DNA of 64,000 bases from Zestomonas carbonaria (GTDB lineage Bacteria; Pseudomonadota; Gammaproteobacteria; Pseudomonadales; Pseudomonadaceae), in assembly GCF_904061905.1 (NCBI RefSeq), contig NZ_CAJFCI010000057.1:21439-85438 (forward strand), read 5' to 3'. The notes under the pieces were generated by a model. That model ran no database searches. It was not told the DNA's origin and saw nothing but the letters and a program-made list of their open reading frames with translations. The position numbers and the translations under genes were made by a program. Positions 46,924 through 59,890 of the stretch are shown piece after piece. Every line of letters begins with the position of its first letter. Position 1 is the stretch's first letter.

Positions 46924-46992
46924 GCGACAAGCCGCGAGCAGATACAGCCGAACGACGATGTTGACGTGGAGCTTGCCGCTGGCGGCTTGTCG

Positions 46993-46993
<1 letters not shown>
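46924..46993. repeat. REP-like inverted repeat between sdaA and gcvT
   Basis: GCGACAAGCCGC (46924-46935) and its exact complement (46982-46993) enclose 46 bases; the right arm runs into the sdaA stop codon. Related to the aruF/aruG and nrdA/nrdB elements. Confidence 0.65.
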
Positions 46994-48369
<1,376 letters not shown>

Positions 48370-48388
48370 GACCGCCTCCAGCCGGCAC

Positions 48389-49642
<1,254 letters not shown>

Positions 49643-49696
49643 GACTCGTATCCTTCTTGTTCTGGGGGCGTGGCCCGGATGGCTTGTTCTCTTGGG

Positions 49697-49767
49697 CCCC
49701 CGCGTTCGCGGGGGTGACGGTATCGGGCGAAGGTCCTTCCCTCATCGTTCCCGCAAACGCGGGACGG
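49697..49767. repeat. Direct repeat unit 1 in the gcvP/glyA gap
   Basis: A hairpin around CCCGCGTTCGCGGGGGTGAC, then GGTATCGGG, a CTTCC segment and a second hairpin GTTCCCGCAAACGCGGGA. The same order returns about 150 bases later. Confidence 0.65.
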
Positions 49768-49845
49768 TGCTCGCACCGAACGCCCTTCAGGACGGCCCGA
49801 AGGGCGGGCGAAGCGAGTAACCCAATGAACGGACGCTCCATTGAA

Positions 49846-49914
49846 TCCCCGCGTTCGCGAGGATGACGGTATCGGGTGAAGTTCCGTCCCTTGCCGTTCC
49901 CGCGAATGCGGTAA
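49846..49914. repeat. Direct repeat unit 2 in the gcvP/glyA gap
   Basis: Similar to unit 1: CCCCGCGTTCGCGAGGATGA, CGGTATCGGGTGAAG and GTTCCCGCGAATGCGGTAAC. A composite REP cluster, also seen at 57071-57143. Confidence 0.65.
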
Positions 49915-49930
49915 CCCAATCAATCCGGCC

Positions 49931-52798
<2,868 letters not shown>

Positions 52799-52812
52799 GA
52801 CGGCTCCCCGGC

Positions 52813-53190
52813 TCAGGCCTGTTCGGCCAGGAAGGCTTCGTAGCCGGCCTGGTCCATCAGATTGGCGAGGGCCGCGGGATCGTCCGCGCGCATGCGGAAG
52901 AACCAGCCCGCGTCCAGGGGCGACTCGTTGACCAGCTCGGGACTGTCGACCAGCACCTGGTTGACCTCCAGCACTTCGCCGGTCAGCGGCATGGCGATGT
53001 TGCTGGCGGCCTTGACCGATTCCAGCACGGCGACTTCCTGCCCTTCGTCATAACGCCCCGGTTCCGGCAACTGCACGAACACCACGTCGCCCAGCGCGTC
53101 CTGGGCGAAGGCGGTGATGCCGACGGTCAGCTCGCCGGACTCTTCCAGGCGCAGCCATTCGTGCTCGGAGGTAAAACGCAGAGTGCTCAT
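52813..53190 (-). CDS. gcvH: Glycine cleavage system H protein
   Basis: 125-residue lipoyl carrier. The lysine in [15 protein letters not shown] is the lipoylation site. It carries the aminomethyl group from GcvP to GcvT. First gene of the operon, about 60 bases after a predicted sigma54 transcription start. Corresponds to gcvH2. Confidence 0.96.
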   Translation of the reverse strand: MSTLRFTSEHEWLRLEESGELTVGITAFAQDALGDVVFVQLPEPGRYDEGQEVAVLESVKAASNIAMPLTGEVLEVNQVLVDSPELVNESPLDAGWFFRMRADDPAALANLMDQAGYEAFLAEQA

Positions 53191-53264
53191 GAATCTCCCC
53201 TTGTTGTCTGGTGTCCCGCAGGACGGAAATGCGACCGTGGGAACGGCTTGGCTGGCGGAGCAAT

Positions 53265-53280
53265 AGCAAGGGAGATGCCA
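53265..53280 (-). promoter_or_regulatory. Sigma54 (RpoN) promoter of the gcv operon
   Basis: Read on the minus strand: TGGCATCTCCCTTGCT. The GG at -24 and GC at -12 have the exact 12-base offset, and TTGCT is perfect. It lies 75 bases before gcvH. Confidence 0.85.
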
Positions 53281-53299
53281 ATTAAATTAAATACTTATA

Positions 53300-53312
53300 A
53301 ATCAATAATTTA
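53300..53312 (+). promoter_or_regulatory. IHF binding site between promoter and activator sites
   Basis: AATCAATAATTTA fits the IHF consensus WATCAANNNNTTR with no mismatch, within a 50-base A/T-rich stretch (53281-53330) that stands out sharply from the GC-rich surroundings. Confidence 0.75.
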
Positions 53313-53343
53313 AATAAAAATAAGCCATTCCACACAAACCACA

Positions 53344-53361
53344 TGGAACGAAATCACTCCA
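53344..53361 (-). promoter_or_regulatory. GcsR-like operator 1
   Basis: Minus strand TGGAGTGATTTCGTTCCA: keeps the CGTTCC half of the published TGTAACG-N4-CGTTCCG site and shares GATTTCGTTCC with operator 3. Confidence 0.6.
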
Positions 53362-53425
53362 CTATTTACGACCTGGAATGGCCTGAATGCGACACGGGCG
53401 GCGGATTGCATGCGCTGGACGCAGA

Positions 53426-53443
53426 TGGATCGAAACCGCTCCA
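53426..53443 (-). promoter_or_regulatory. GcsR-like operator 2
   Basis: Minus strand TGGAGCGGTTTCGATCCA; 13 of 16 core bases equal operator 3. The weakest of the three. Confidence 0.5.
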
Positions 53444-53444
53444 C

Positions 53445-53462
53445 CGGAACGAAATCGCACCA
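53445..53462 (-). promoter_or_regulatory. GcsR-like operator 3
   Basis: Minus strand TGGTGCGATTTCGTTCCG matches 11 of the 14 fixed bases of TGTAACG-N4-CGTTCCG, the best of the three sites. Confidence 0.65.
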
Positions 53463-53505
53463 GGTTTGATGAGGTGGCTTCCCGGACATCCGACGATCTC
53501 CGGCC

Positions 53506-54327
53506 TCAGGCACTCTGGCGCTGAAGCCACTCCCTCGGGCTTTCCCCCACCTTGCGGCGAAAGGCCCTGGCCAGGGCCGAAGGGCTTTCGTAACCCACCT
53601 CGTCGGAGATGAGCGCCATCGGCCGGCCCTCGCGCAGGCGTTTCTGCGCCAGACTGACGCGCCAACCGACGAGGTAGTCGGCGGGGGTCTGCCCCACCAC
53701 CTGGCGGAAGTGCGCGGCGAAGCTCGCCCGCGACATATTGGCGGCGTCCGCCAGCTCCGCCACGGTCCAGGCATGGCCGGGGCGGTCATGCATGAGCGTC
53801 ATCGCCTGGGCGAGCCGCAGGTCCGCCAGGCCCGCCATCATCCCCGTGGTCAGGCTGTGGTTGGCCATGAGGTGCCGCAGCAACTGGATCATGGTCAGCT
53901 CGAACAGGCGGTTCATGATCGCGTCGCGCCCGCAGTTCTGGGTGAAGGCTTCGCTGAACAACCATTCCAGGGTGCCGCCAAGCATGGGAATGGTGTCCAT
54001 CGGCATCAGCATGCAGGGCGGCAGGGCCACCGAGATGGGATTGTCCAGGCCGCCGTCGAAACGCAGGGTGGCGCACACCAGCTCCGCGCCGTCGCTCTCG
54101 CTGACGGTCAGGCGGTGGCGATAGGGACGGGGGATCAGGATCAGGGTCGGGCCGGCCACCCGCGTTTCCCGTCCATCGCCCAGGCTCAGGGTGGCCTGCC
54201 CGGCGCGCAGCAGGTGAACGTGGCCGCACTGGTCGCCCTCATCGACGAAGGTGCCACGAAACACACCGCTGTGAACGGTGCCGGCGTGCATGCCGAAGTG
54301 GGCCAGCAGGGTGGACAGGCGATCCAT
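53506..54327 (-). CDS. AraC-family transcriptional regulator (cupin type)
   Basis: 273 residues. An N-terminal cupin-like ligand domain (about 1-150) precedes the AraC double helix-turn-helix: WTVAELADAANMSRASFAAHF and ISDEVGYESPSALARAFRRK, ending SPREWLQ. I chose the ATG at 54327 (MDRLSTLLAHF), since GGAG lies seven bases before it. Divergent from the alpha/beta hydrolase gene, which it probably controls. It separates gcvH from gcsR. Confidence 0.85.
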   Translation of the reverse strand: MDRLSTLLAHFGMHAGTVHSGVFRGTFVDEGDQCGHVHLLRAGQATLSLGDGRETRVAGPTLILIPRPYRHRLTVSESDGAELVCATLRFDGGLDNPISVALPPCMLMPMDTIPMLGGTLEWLFSEAFTQNCGRDAIMNRLFELTMIQLLRHLMANHSLTTGMMAGLADLRLAQAMTLMHDRPGHAWTVAELADAANMSRASFAAHFRQVVGQTPADYLVGWRVSLAQKRLREGRPMALISDEVGYESPSALARAFRRKVGESPREWLQRQSA

Positions 54328-54530
54328 GGTCATCTCCGTCATTCTTGGACGATCTGTCGCATAAACTGGACGTTTTGCGTCCAATAGTAAAGCGCTTCCA
54401 CGCACCATGACTGCGAGCCCGGAACCTCCAGCGAAGGTGCCGGGCGGGGCTCCAGCGCCCTGCCCGCCAGAAACGCATGAGCTGTTTCCCAGGCGATCCC
54501 TGTACCCACTCGAAACGAAAGGTAAACAGC

Positions 54531-55343
54531 ATGTTCAAGTTCAAGGCAGGTTTCTCCACCCTGATCGCCGCCAGCGCGGTAGCCGCCCTGCTGGGCGCGC
54601 ATCCGGTCATGGCCAAGGAAGCGGAAACGCATGACGGCAAGGCCACCGTGGTGCTGGTGCATGGCGCTTTCGCCGAGTCCTCCAGTTGGAACGGCGTCGC
54701 CGCCCGGCTCGAGAGCGAAGGCTATCCGGTCGTCGCGGCCGCCAACCCACTGCGCGGCGTGAAGAACGATTCCGACTATGTCGCCGATATCGTCGGGCAC
54801 ACCCCGGGGCCGGTCATCCTGGTCGGCCACTCCTACGGCGGGACGGTGATCTCCAACGCCGTGCATGGCCAGGACAACGTCAAGGCGCTGGTCTATGTGG
54901 CGGCTTTCGCGCTGGAAAAGGGTGAAACGACGGCCGAACTGTCGGGACGCTATCCCGGCGGCACGCTGGGCAGCGCGCTCGCCCAGCCCGTGGAACTGCG
55001 CAACGGCGACAAGGACCTCTACATCCAGCAGGACAAGTTCCACCAGCAATTCGCCGCGGACGTTCCAGCCGAGGAAGCCGCCCTGATGGCCGCCACGCAA
55101 CGGCCCATCACCGTGGCCGCGCTGAACGAGCCCGCTGGCGATCCCGCCTGGAAACAGCTTCCGTCCTGGTTCATCTACGGCACCGCCGACAAGAACGTTC
55201 CGGAAGCGGCGCTGGAGTTCATGGCCGAGCGCGCCGGCTCGAAGAGGACCGTCGTAGTGAAGGACGCCTCTCACGTGGTGATGACGTCCAACCCGGACAA
55301 GGTGGCCGACCTCATCATCGAGGCCGCCGAAGCGACGAAATAG
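54531..55343 (+). CDS. Exported alpha/beta hydrolase
   Basis: 270 residues. A signal peptide (about 1-27, ending HPVMAKE) precedes an alpha/beta hydrolase with VVLVHGAFAESSSWNGVA and nucleophile elbow GHSYGG. An acid residue lies in YGTADKNVP and the catalytic His in DASHVV. Close to esterase/salicylate-esterase-like proteins; substrate unknown. Divergent from the AraC regulator. Confidence 0.85.
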   Translation: MFKFKAGFSTLIAASAVAALLGAHPVMAKEAETHDGKATVVLVHGAFAESSSWNGVAARLESEGYPVVAAANPLRGVKNDSDYVADIVGHTPGPVILVGHSYGGTVISNAVHGQDNVKALVYVAAFALEKGETTAELSGRYPGGTLGSALAQPVELRNGDKDLYIQQDKFHQQFAADVPAEEAALMAATQRPITVAALNEPAGDPAWKQLPSWFIYGTADKNVPEAALEFMAERAGSKRTVVVKDASHVVMTSNPDKVADLIIEAAEATK

Positions 55344-55360
55344 AAACGCGCAGGACCACC

Positions 55361-55392
55361 AATCTGCCCACCTTCAAGGCGGGCAGATTTTC
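55361..55392 (+). terminator. Terminator after the hydrolase gene
   Basis: AATCTGCCC (55361-55369) pairs with GGGCAGATT (55381-55389), with further inner pairs, then TTTTT. It also lies between two convergent genes. Confidence 0.85.
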
Positions 55393-55421
55393 CTTGCCCA
55401 CACGAAAACCGCGGGACCGCC

Positions 55422-56960
55422 CTACTCCGTCCGCGAGGAAATCCCGTACTTGCGCAACCGCTGGCCTATGGCGGTATGCGAGGTACGCAGCCGCGCGGCC
55501 AGTTGCCGGGTGGACGGATAGGCGGCGTAGAGCCGTTCCAGCAGCGATTTCTCGAACCCCTGCACCGCCTCCTCCAGGCTGGTCACTTCCAGCGGATCGA
55601 CCTGCGGATCGCCCAGGGCGGTGCCGGCCAGCTCCAGCCCGTCGCAGTCGATCAGCTCGCCCTCGCAGATGGCCGCGGCGCGGAAGATCACGTTCTGCAA
55701 CTGGCGCACGTTGCCCGCCCAGCGGTTGCCGAGCAGCAGCGGATGGGTCGCCGGCGCCAGGCGGCACGGTCGCCGCTGGATCTGCGCGCAGGCCTGGCGC
55801 AGGAAGTGCTCGGCCAGCAGGATGATGTCCTGGCCGCGCTCGCGCAGCGGCGGGACCACCAGGTTGAGCACGTTGAGCCGGTAGTAGAGGTCTTCGCGGA
55901 AACTGCCCTCGCCGACCATCCGCTCCAGGTCGCGATGGGTGGCGCACAGCACCCGCACGTCGACACGCACCTCGCGATCGCCGCCAACGCGGCGGAAGCA
56001 GCCGTCGCTGAGAAAGCGCAGCAGCTTGGCCTGCAGGTAGGGCGACATCTCGCCCACTTCGTCGAGGAACACCGTGCCGCGATCGGCCAGCTCCAGCAGG
56101 CCGGGCTTGCCGCCGCGCTGGGCGCCGGTGAAGGCGCCGGCCGCGTAGCCGAACAGCTCGCTCTCGGCCAGGCTTTCCGGCAGGGCCGCGCAGTTCAGGG
56201 CGAGGAACGGCGAGTCGCGGCGCGCGCTCAAGGCGTGGCAGGCGCGCGCCACCAGTTCCTTGCCGGTGCCGGTCTCGCCCTGGATCAGCAGCGGCGCGTC
56301 CAGGCTGGCGACCTTGCGCAGGCGCGTCTTGAGCTGCTTGAGCACCGTCGAACGGCCGAGCAGCGCCTCCAGGCCCTCGGCGTGATCGTGGTGCAGCGAA
56401 GCCAGGTGCTCGCCGATGCGGCTCGGCGGATAGAGCGTCAGCAGGCCGCCGGCCAGATAGCCGGAGTCCGCGCCGCCGCTGATCGGCGTGACGTCGAGCA
56501 GGAAAGCCTGGCCCTTGAAGCTCACCTCGCACATCGGCAGGCGGAAACCCTTGTCGATCAGGGTCTGCGCCAGCGCCGGGTCATCGAACAGCTTCGACAG
56601 CGGCTTGCCGGCCGGCTCGCGGCCGCACAGCTCGACCAGCGTGGGATTGGCCAGCAGCACGCGACCCGCGGGGTCCACCGCCAGCACCGGATCGCTCATC
56701 GCCGCCAGCAGGGCGTCGAGTTGCAGGCGGCGGCGCTGGCCGGGAAGGATGTCCACCAGTTCCACCGCCTGCACGCCGTCCACGCTCAAAAGCGCGTCGT
56801 GCAACTCGTCGAGCACCGCCTGGCTGAGGGTCGGGGCGTCGATGTAGACGTTCGGCGGGATCATCTCCACCGCGTCCAGGTTGAGATTGCGCGCGCCGAG
56901 CAGCGCCAGGACTTCCTGGGTGATGCCGACACGGTCGATGAAGGTGACGTGGATTCGCAT
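55422..56960 (-). CDS. gcsR: GcsR, TyrR-like sigma54 activator of the glycine cleavage operon
   Basis: 512 residues: an ACT domain (about 1-72), PAS (about 78-190), a sigma54-type AAA+ domain (Walker A GETGTGKE at 228-235, GAFTGA at 275-280, Walker B FLDE at 298-301), and a TyrR-type helix-turn-helix at the end (STRQLAARLRTSHTAIGQRL). GAFTGA is required to contact sigma54 and is missing in E. coli TyrR, so this is a true enhancer-binding protein. In P. aeruginosa GcsR turns on gcvH2-gcvP2-glyA2-sdaA-gcvT2 in response to glycine. The operon here lies 2 kb away with matching sites. Confidence 0.92.
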   Translation of the reverse strand: MRIHVTFIDRVGITQEVLALLGARNLNLDAVEMIPPNVYIDAPTLSQAVLDELHDALLSVDGVQAVELVDILPGQRRRLQLDALLAAMSDPVLAVDPAGRVLLANPTLVELCGREPAGKPLSKLFDDPALAQTLIDKGFRLPMCEVSFKGQAFLLDVTPISGGADSGYLAGGLLTLYPPSRIGEHLASLHHDHAEGLEALLGRSTVLKQLKTRLRKVASLDAPLLIQGETGTGKELVARACHALSARRDSPFLALNCAALPESLAESELFGYAAGAFTGAQRGGKPGLLELADRGTVFLDEVGEMSPYLQAKLLRFLSDGCFRRVGGDREVRVDVRVLCATHRDLERMVGEGSFREDLYYRLNVLNLVVPPLRERGQDIILLAEHFLRQACAQIQRRPCRLAPATHPLLLGNRWAGNVRQLQNVIFRAAAICEGELIDCDGLELAGTALGDPQVDPLEVTSLEEAVQGFEKSLLERLYAAYPSTRQLAARLRTSHTAIGQRLRKYGISSRTE

Positions 56961-57321
56961 GCAGGGCCTTGGGTTTATCTACGGCAGCCATGGCACGGCG
57001 CCATGCCATGGCGGGTGATGATCGCGAAGGCCGGCAGCGGACGCAATCGCTCCGGGCTGGGGTTGATTGGATTCCCGCGTTCGCGGGAATGACAGGGGAG
57101 ACTCCGCACATACCCCAACTCCGTCATCCCCGCGAACGCGGGGAACCAGCAAACCACCACCCAGACCATTTCCGGCTCCCCCGCCGGTCACCCTCCCCAT
57201 TCCCCGCCTTCCAGCGGGCTATCCTTATGGGCAGTCATCCGTGCGGCCGGTGCAGCCGGGGGAGGTGGAAATGGTCGAAATGCAAGCATTCGTCAGTACG
57301 ACCACGTTCCGGAGGTGAACA
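56961..57321. other. Intergenic region upstream of gcsR with repeats
   Basis: Contains the gcsR promoter area and a pair of inverted REP-like hairpins at 57071-57143. The last ~70 bases lead to the small Lys-rich gene with its GGAGGTG ribosome site. Confidence 0.5.
57071..57143. repeat. Inverted pair of CGCGTTCGCG-type REPs
   Basis: ATTCCCGCGTTCGCGGGAAT followed by GACAGG, and in reverse CCCCGCGAACGCGGGG preceded by CCGTCAT. Same family as the direct repeats in the gcvP/glyA gap. Confidence 0.65.
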
Positions 57322-57450
57322 ATGAAAAGCCACAATGCCCGGAAGGAAGCGAAGAAAAAGCCGCTGAAATCCGCCCACGACAAACGCATGGCCAAGCGCG
57401 AGAAAAAGTCCGGCACCACCCTGCTGGGCAGCCACGGCCAGACAGCCTGA
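57322..57450 (+). CDS. Small Lys/Arg-rich protein (42 residues)
   Basis: Starts MKSHNARKEAKKKPLKS and ends GTTLLGSHGQTA. Very basic in the first 32 residues. It has a near-perfect ribosome site GGAGGTGAAC and its own terminator, which argues that it is expressed. Highly charged small proteins of this kind may bind RNA or DNA, but its function is unknown. Confidence 0.7.
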   Translation: MKSHNARKEAKKKPLKSAHDKRMAKREKKSGTTLLGSHGQTA

Positions 57451-57458
57451 CCCACCCC

Positions 57459-57483
57459 GCCCCGGCCCTAGCGCCGGGGCTTT
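57459..57483 (+). terminator. Terminator of the small Lys-rich gene
   Basis: GCCCCGGC (57459-57466), 6-base loop, GCCGGGGC (57473-57480), then TTT. Confidence 0.75.
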
Positions 57484-57493
57484 CCTGCCCCAA

Positions 57494-57515
57494 GTAGGGT
57501 GGGCTTCAGCCCACC
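57494..57515 (+). repeat. GTAG REP variant
   Basis: GTAGGGTGGGC, then TTCAGCCCACC: the GTAG head and GGTGG/CCACC ends match the RAYT-associated family. The rest of the gap to 57731 is repeat-like and empty of genes. Confidence 0.6.
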
Positions 57516-57731
57516 AGAGAGGGTGAGGCCTAGCCATGGAGCCGGGCTCACGTCCGCCCCTCACCCCAGCCCTGGCTACGCGCCCCGCTCCGGAGGGAGA
57601 GGGGTCTACGAGGCCGCCTCCGGCTCCGTGTCCCGGCCCGACCTCTCCACCACCACCGGAATCCGAACCGCGCCTGGAGCCAGGGCCGGCTAGTCTGTGA
57701 AGACATCCCCGGAATCGAAGGAAGGATGCCC

Positions 57732-58265
57732 ATGACCAGATGGCTGCTGCTCGCCGCCCCATTGCTGCTCGCCGGCTGCGTCTCCACCGGCTGCGACGAC
57801 GCGCCGCTCAGCGGCAGTTCCTGTCGTGAAGAACATCTGCTGCAACAGAACGACATGCTGCAGGCCAAGCTGCTGATCGCCTCCGGCGACCTGGAGAACT
57901 ACGAACTGGCCCGGGCGCTGCTCAACCGCGCCGCACCACGGGACTCCAGCGGCGAGGTGCCGTTCTACCAGGCGGTGCTGCTGATCCGCGAAGGCCCGCA
58001 GGTGGACGAGGTGCTCGGCCTGCTCGAGGATGCCGCCGCCAAGGGTCATCCCCACGCCATCGCGCTGCTCTACAAGATCCATTCCGAGCCCTACCTGATT
58101 GCCGAGGCCGACCTGATCCAGGCGGAAAGCTACCGCGCCACCTACGCCAGTCTCGACGTGGCGAAGAGCGGCTACCCGTCCTTCGACCAGGCCCTGCGGG
58201 TGGTCGATGGGTTGCTCGGGGCGCCCGCCACGCTGCCGGCCGACGGTACCGCCGGATCGCCCTGA
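57732..58265 (+). CDS. Lipoprotein with Sel1/TPR-like helices
   Basis: 177 residues, lipobox LAGC (Cys15), starting MTRWLLLAAPLLLAGC. The helical body ALLNRAAPRDSSGEVPFYQA and VLGLLEDAAAKGHPHAIALL resembles Sel1 repeats. I prefer this ATG to the one two codons earlier because AAGGAAGG touches the first one. Function unknown. Confidence 0.75.
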   Translation: MTRWLLLAAPLLLAGCVSTGCDDAPLSGSSCREEHLLQQNDMLQAKLLIASGDLENYELARALLNRAAPRDSSGEVPFYQAVLLIREGPQVDEVLGLLEDAAAKGHPHAIALLYKIHSEPYLIAEADLIQAESYRATYASLDVAKSGYPSFDQALRVVDGLLGAPATLPADGTAGSP

Positions 58266-58398
58266 CACCTCCGCAAGGCCCGCAACACGCCCCACCGCGC
58301 CGCACTGCTACACTTTTCAGGTCGAACTTCGGCTGCACGCAGCCGTGGACATCCACCGGAGATGGGGGCTCCAGTCGCAACCGATGGGAGGCAGGTCA

Positions 58399-58950
58399 AT
58401 GAACCGGCACTACTACATCAGTGACAACCTGGACGAACTCGAAAGTGTGGAGCACGAGCTGGAGGCCCGTGGCATCAGTACCGAGCAGATTCACGTGTTG
58501 AGCGAGAAGGACGCCGAGGTGGAGCGGCACCATGTACATGACGTGCCGCCCTTCATGAAACGGGACGTGGTCAATGTCGGCCAGCTCGGCATCGCCGTCG
58601 GCGTGCTGCTGGCCGTCGTGGTGCTGATCGGTGCCTACCTGAGCGGGATGACGCAGAGCGTCGCCGGCTGGCTGCCGTTCATCTTCCTCGCCGTGGTGTT
58701 GATCGGCTTCTGCACCTGGGAAGGCAGCCTGGTGGGTCTGCAACGGCCGAACAGCGCCTTCCGCCAGTTCGAACCGAAACTGCGCGAAGGCAAGCACATC
58801 CTGTTCGTCGATGTGACCCCGAACCAGGAACCGCTGCTCGACCAGGTCGCCAACCTGCACCACCTGGAACTGGCCGGCACCGGCACCGCGGTACCGGACT
58901 GGTGGGTGGCCGTGGAGCGCAAGTGGCACCAGTTCCGGCGCATGATCTGA
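58399..58950 (+). CDS. Membrane protein of unknown function
   Basis: 183 residues. A soluble N-terminal part (MNRHYYISDNLDELESVEHEL) with a ferredoxin-like feel is followed by two membrane helices (about 58-80 and 90-110) and a C-terminal cytoplasmic part. The layout is that of proteins annotated in Pseudomonas as NAD/FAD-utilising without proof. ATG after GGAGGCAGGTCA. Upstream of a cold-shock gene. Confidence 0.75.
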   Translation: MNRHYYISDNLDELESVEHELEARGISTEQIHVLSEKDAEVERHHVHDVPPFMKRDVVNVGQLGIAVGVLLAVVVLIGAYLSGMTQSVAGWLPFIFLAVVLIGFCTWEGSLVGLQRPNSAFRQFEPKLREGKHILFVDVTPNQEPLLDQVANLHHLELAGTGTAVPDWWVAVERKWHQFRRMI

Positions 58951-59205
58951 CGCCGTGGCGGGGCGTCCCGGCGCACGCCGGGGCGCCTCGGCCCGAGCGA
59001 ATCGCGCCCCGCCGGGCAGAAAAAAGCAGAAATGCTTAGGTAAATGCAGTGCGGGGGTGTATGGTGGTCGCACTGTGCTGCATGTGTCACCGTAAATCGC
59101 CTGCTTAGATCTCCGATCGAATCACTCCCGGTTTCCATACTCTTTGCGCTCAGTCGTGGCCTGGACGTTCCAGCGTCGCGTTCACTTTGTTCAAGGAGCA
59201 TTTCC

Positions 59206-59415
59206 ATGTCCGATCGTCAAACTGGCACCGTCAAGTGGTTCAACGATGAAAAAGGCTTCGGCTTCATCACCCCGGAAAGCGGTCCCGACCTGTTCGTTCA
59301 CTACCGTTCGATCCAGAGCACCGGCTTCAAGAGCCTGCAGGAAGGCCAGAAGGTTTCCTTCGTTGCAGTGAAGGGCCAGAAAGGCATGCAAGCGGATGAC
59401 GTTCAGGTGATCTGA
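59206..59415 (+). CDS. Cold-shock protein, CspA family
   Basis: 69 residues, a single cold-shock domain. RNP1 KGFGFITPE and RNP2 DLFVHYRSI are both present. An RNA chaperone. It starts [19 protein letters not shown] after AAGGAGC. The roughly 200 bases upstream without a gene suggest a long 5' leader, as in cold-induced csp genes. It could also be a constitutive paralogue. Confidence 0.92.
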   Translation: MSDRQTGTVKWFNDEKGFGFITPESGPDLFVHYRSIQSTGFKSLQEGQKVSFVAVKGQKGMQADDVQVI

Positions 59416-59432
59416 TCACCCGCCGCACCGAG

Positions 59433-59458
59433 AAAACCGGCCCTCGCGCCGGTTTTTT
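59433..59458 (+). terminator. Terminator of the cold-shock gene
   Basis: AAAACCGGC (59433-59441), loop CCTCGC, GCCGGTTTT (59448-59456), then more T residues. Confidence 0.88.
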
Positions 59459-59508
59459 CATTTATGGCCGCGACTTGCGGCCCCACTTCTGAAAAGAGGA
59501 CGAACACC

Positions 59509-59688
59509 ATGCGCGTCAAGGGATCCAACAGTAAACCCAAACCGGCCCCGGCGACGGAAACTCGTGAATCCATCGAAGCCCAGGTAGCCGCCTTCCTTCA
59601 GTCCGGCGGCGAGATCCAGGAAATCGCCCGGGGCGTGAGCGGCCAGACCTATACGCCGACCCGCCACATCAGCCTCGGCAAGAAATGA
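59509..59688 (+). CDS. Small basic conserved protein (59 residues)
   Basis: Starts MRVKGSNSKPKPAPATETRE; the second half holds IEAQVAAFLQSGGEIQEIAR followed by GVSGQ. A Lys/Pro-rich tail-like N-terminus plus a short helix. Similar small genes are common in Pseudomonas, but I know no function. GAAAAGAGGACG precedes the ATG. Confidence 0.7.
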   Translation: MRVKGSNSKPKPAPATETRESIEAQVAAFLQSGGEIQEIARGVSGQTYTPTRHISLGKK

Positions 59689-59890
59689 TCCACCCCGCCT
59701 TGTGCCGGGCTTCCTGACGAAGCCCCGGCGCCCTCCTCCGCTCCCCCGAACACCCGGCCGACCCAGCTTTCGGCCAACGATGCACTGGCTCATATCAGGG
59801 CAATATTTCAGAATGATGTCGTAGCGGTTACAAAACCCGCCCGCTCGTCCGGCTTTTCTGGATTCTCTCTGCCCTATCTCAGGAGTTCCC

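Larger units (their letters stand above)
53191..53505. other. Regulatory region between gcvH and the AraC-family gene
   Basis: Fully occupied by control elements: sigma54 promoter, IHF site and three operators over about 200 bases. No gene is present. Confidence 0.75.

Noticed and set aside
49697..49914. Possible CRISPR-like spaced repeats
   Set aside because: Only two long units with internal hairpins, unequal spacing and no cas genes: REP cluster, not CRISPR.
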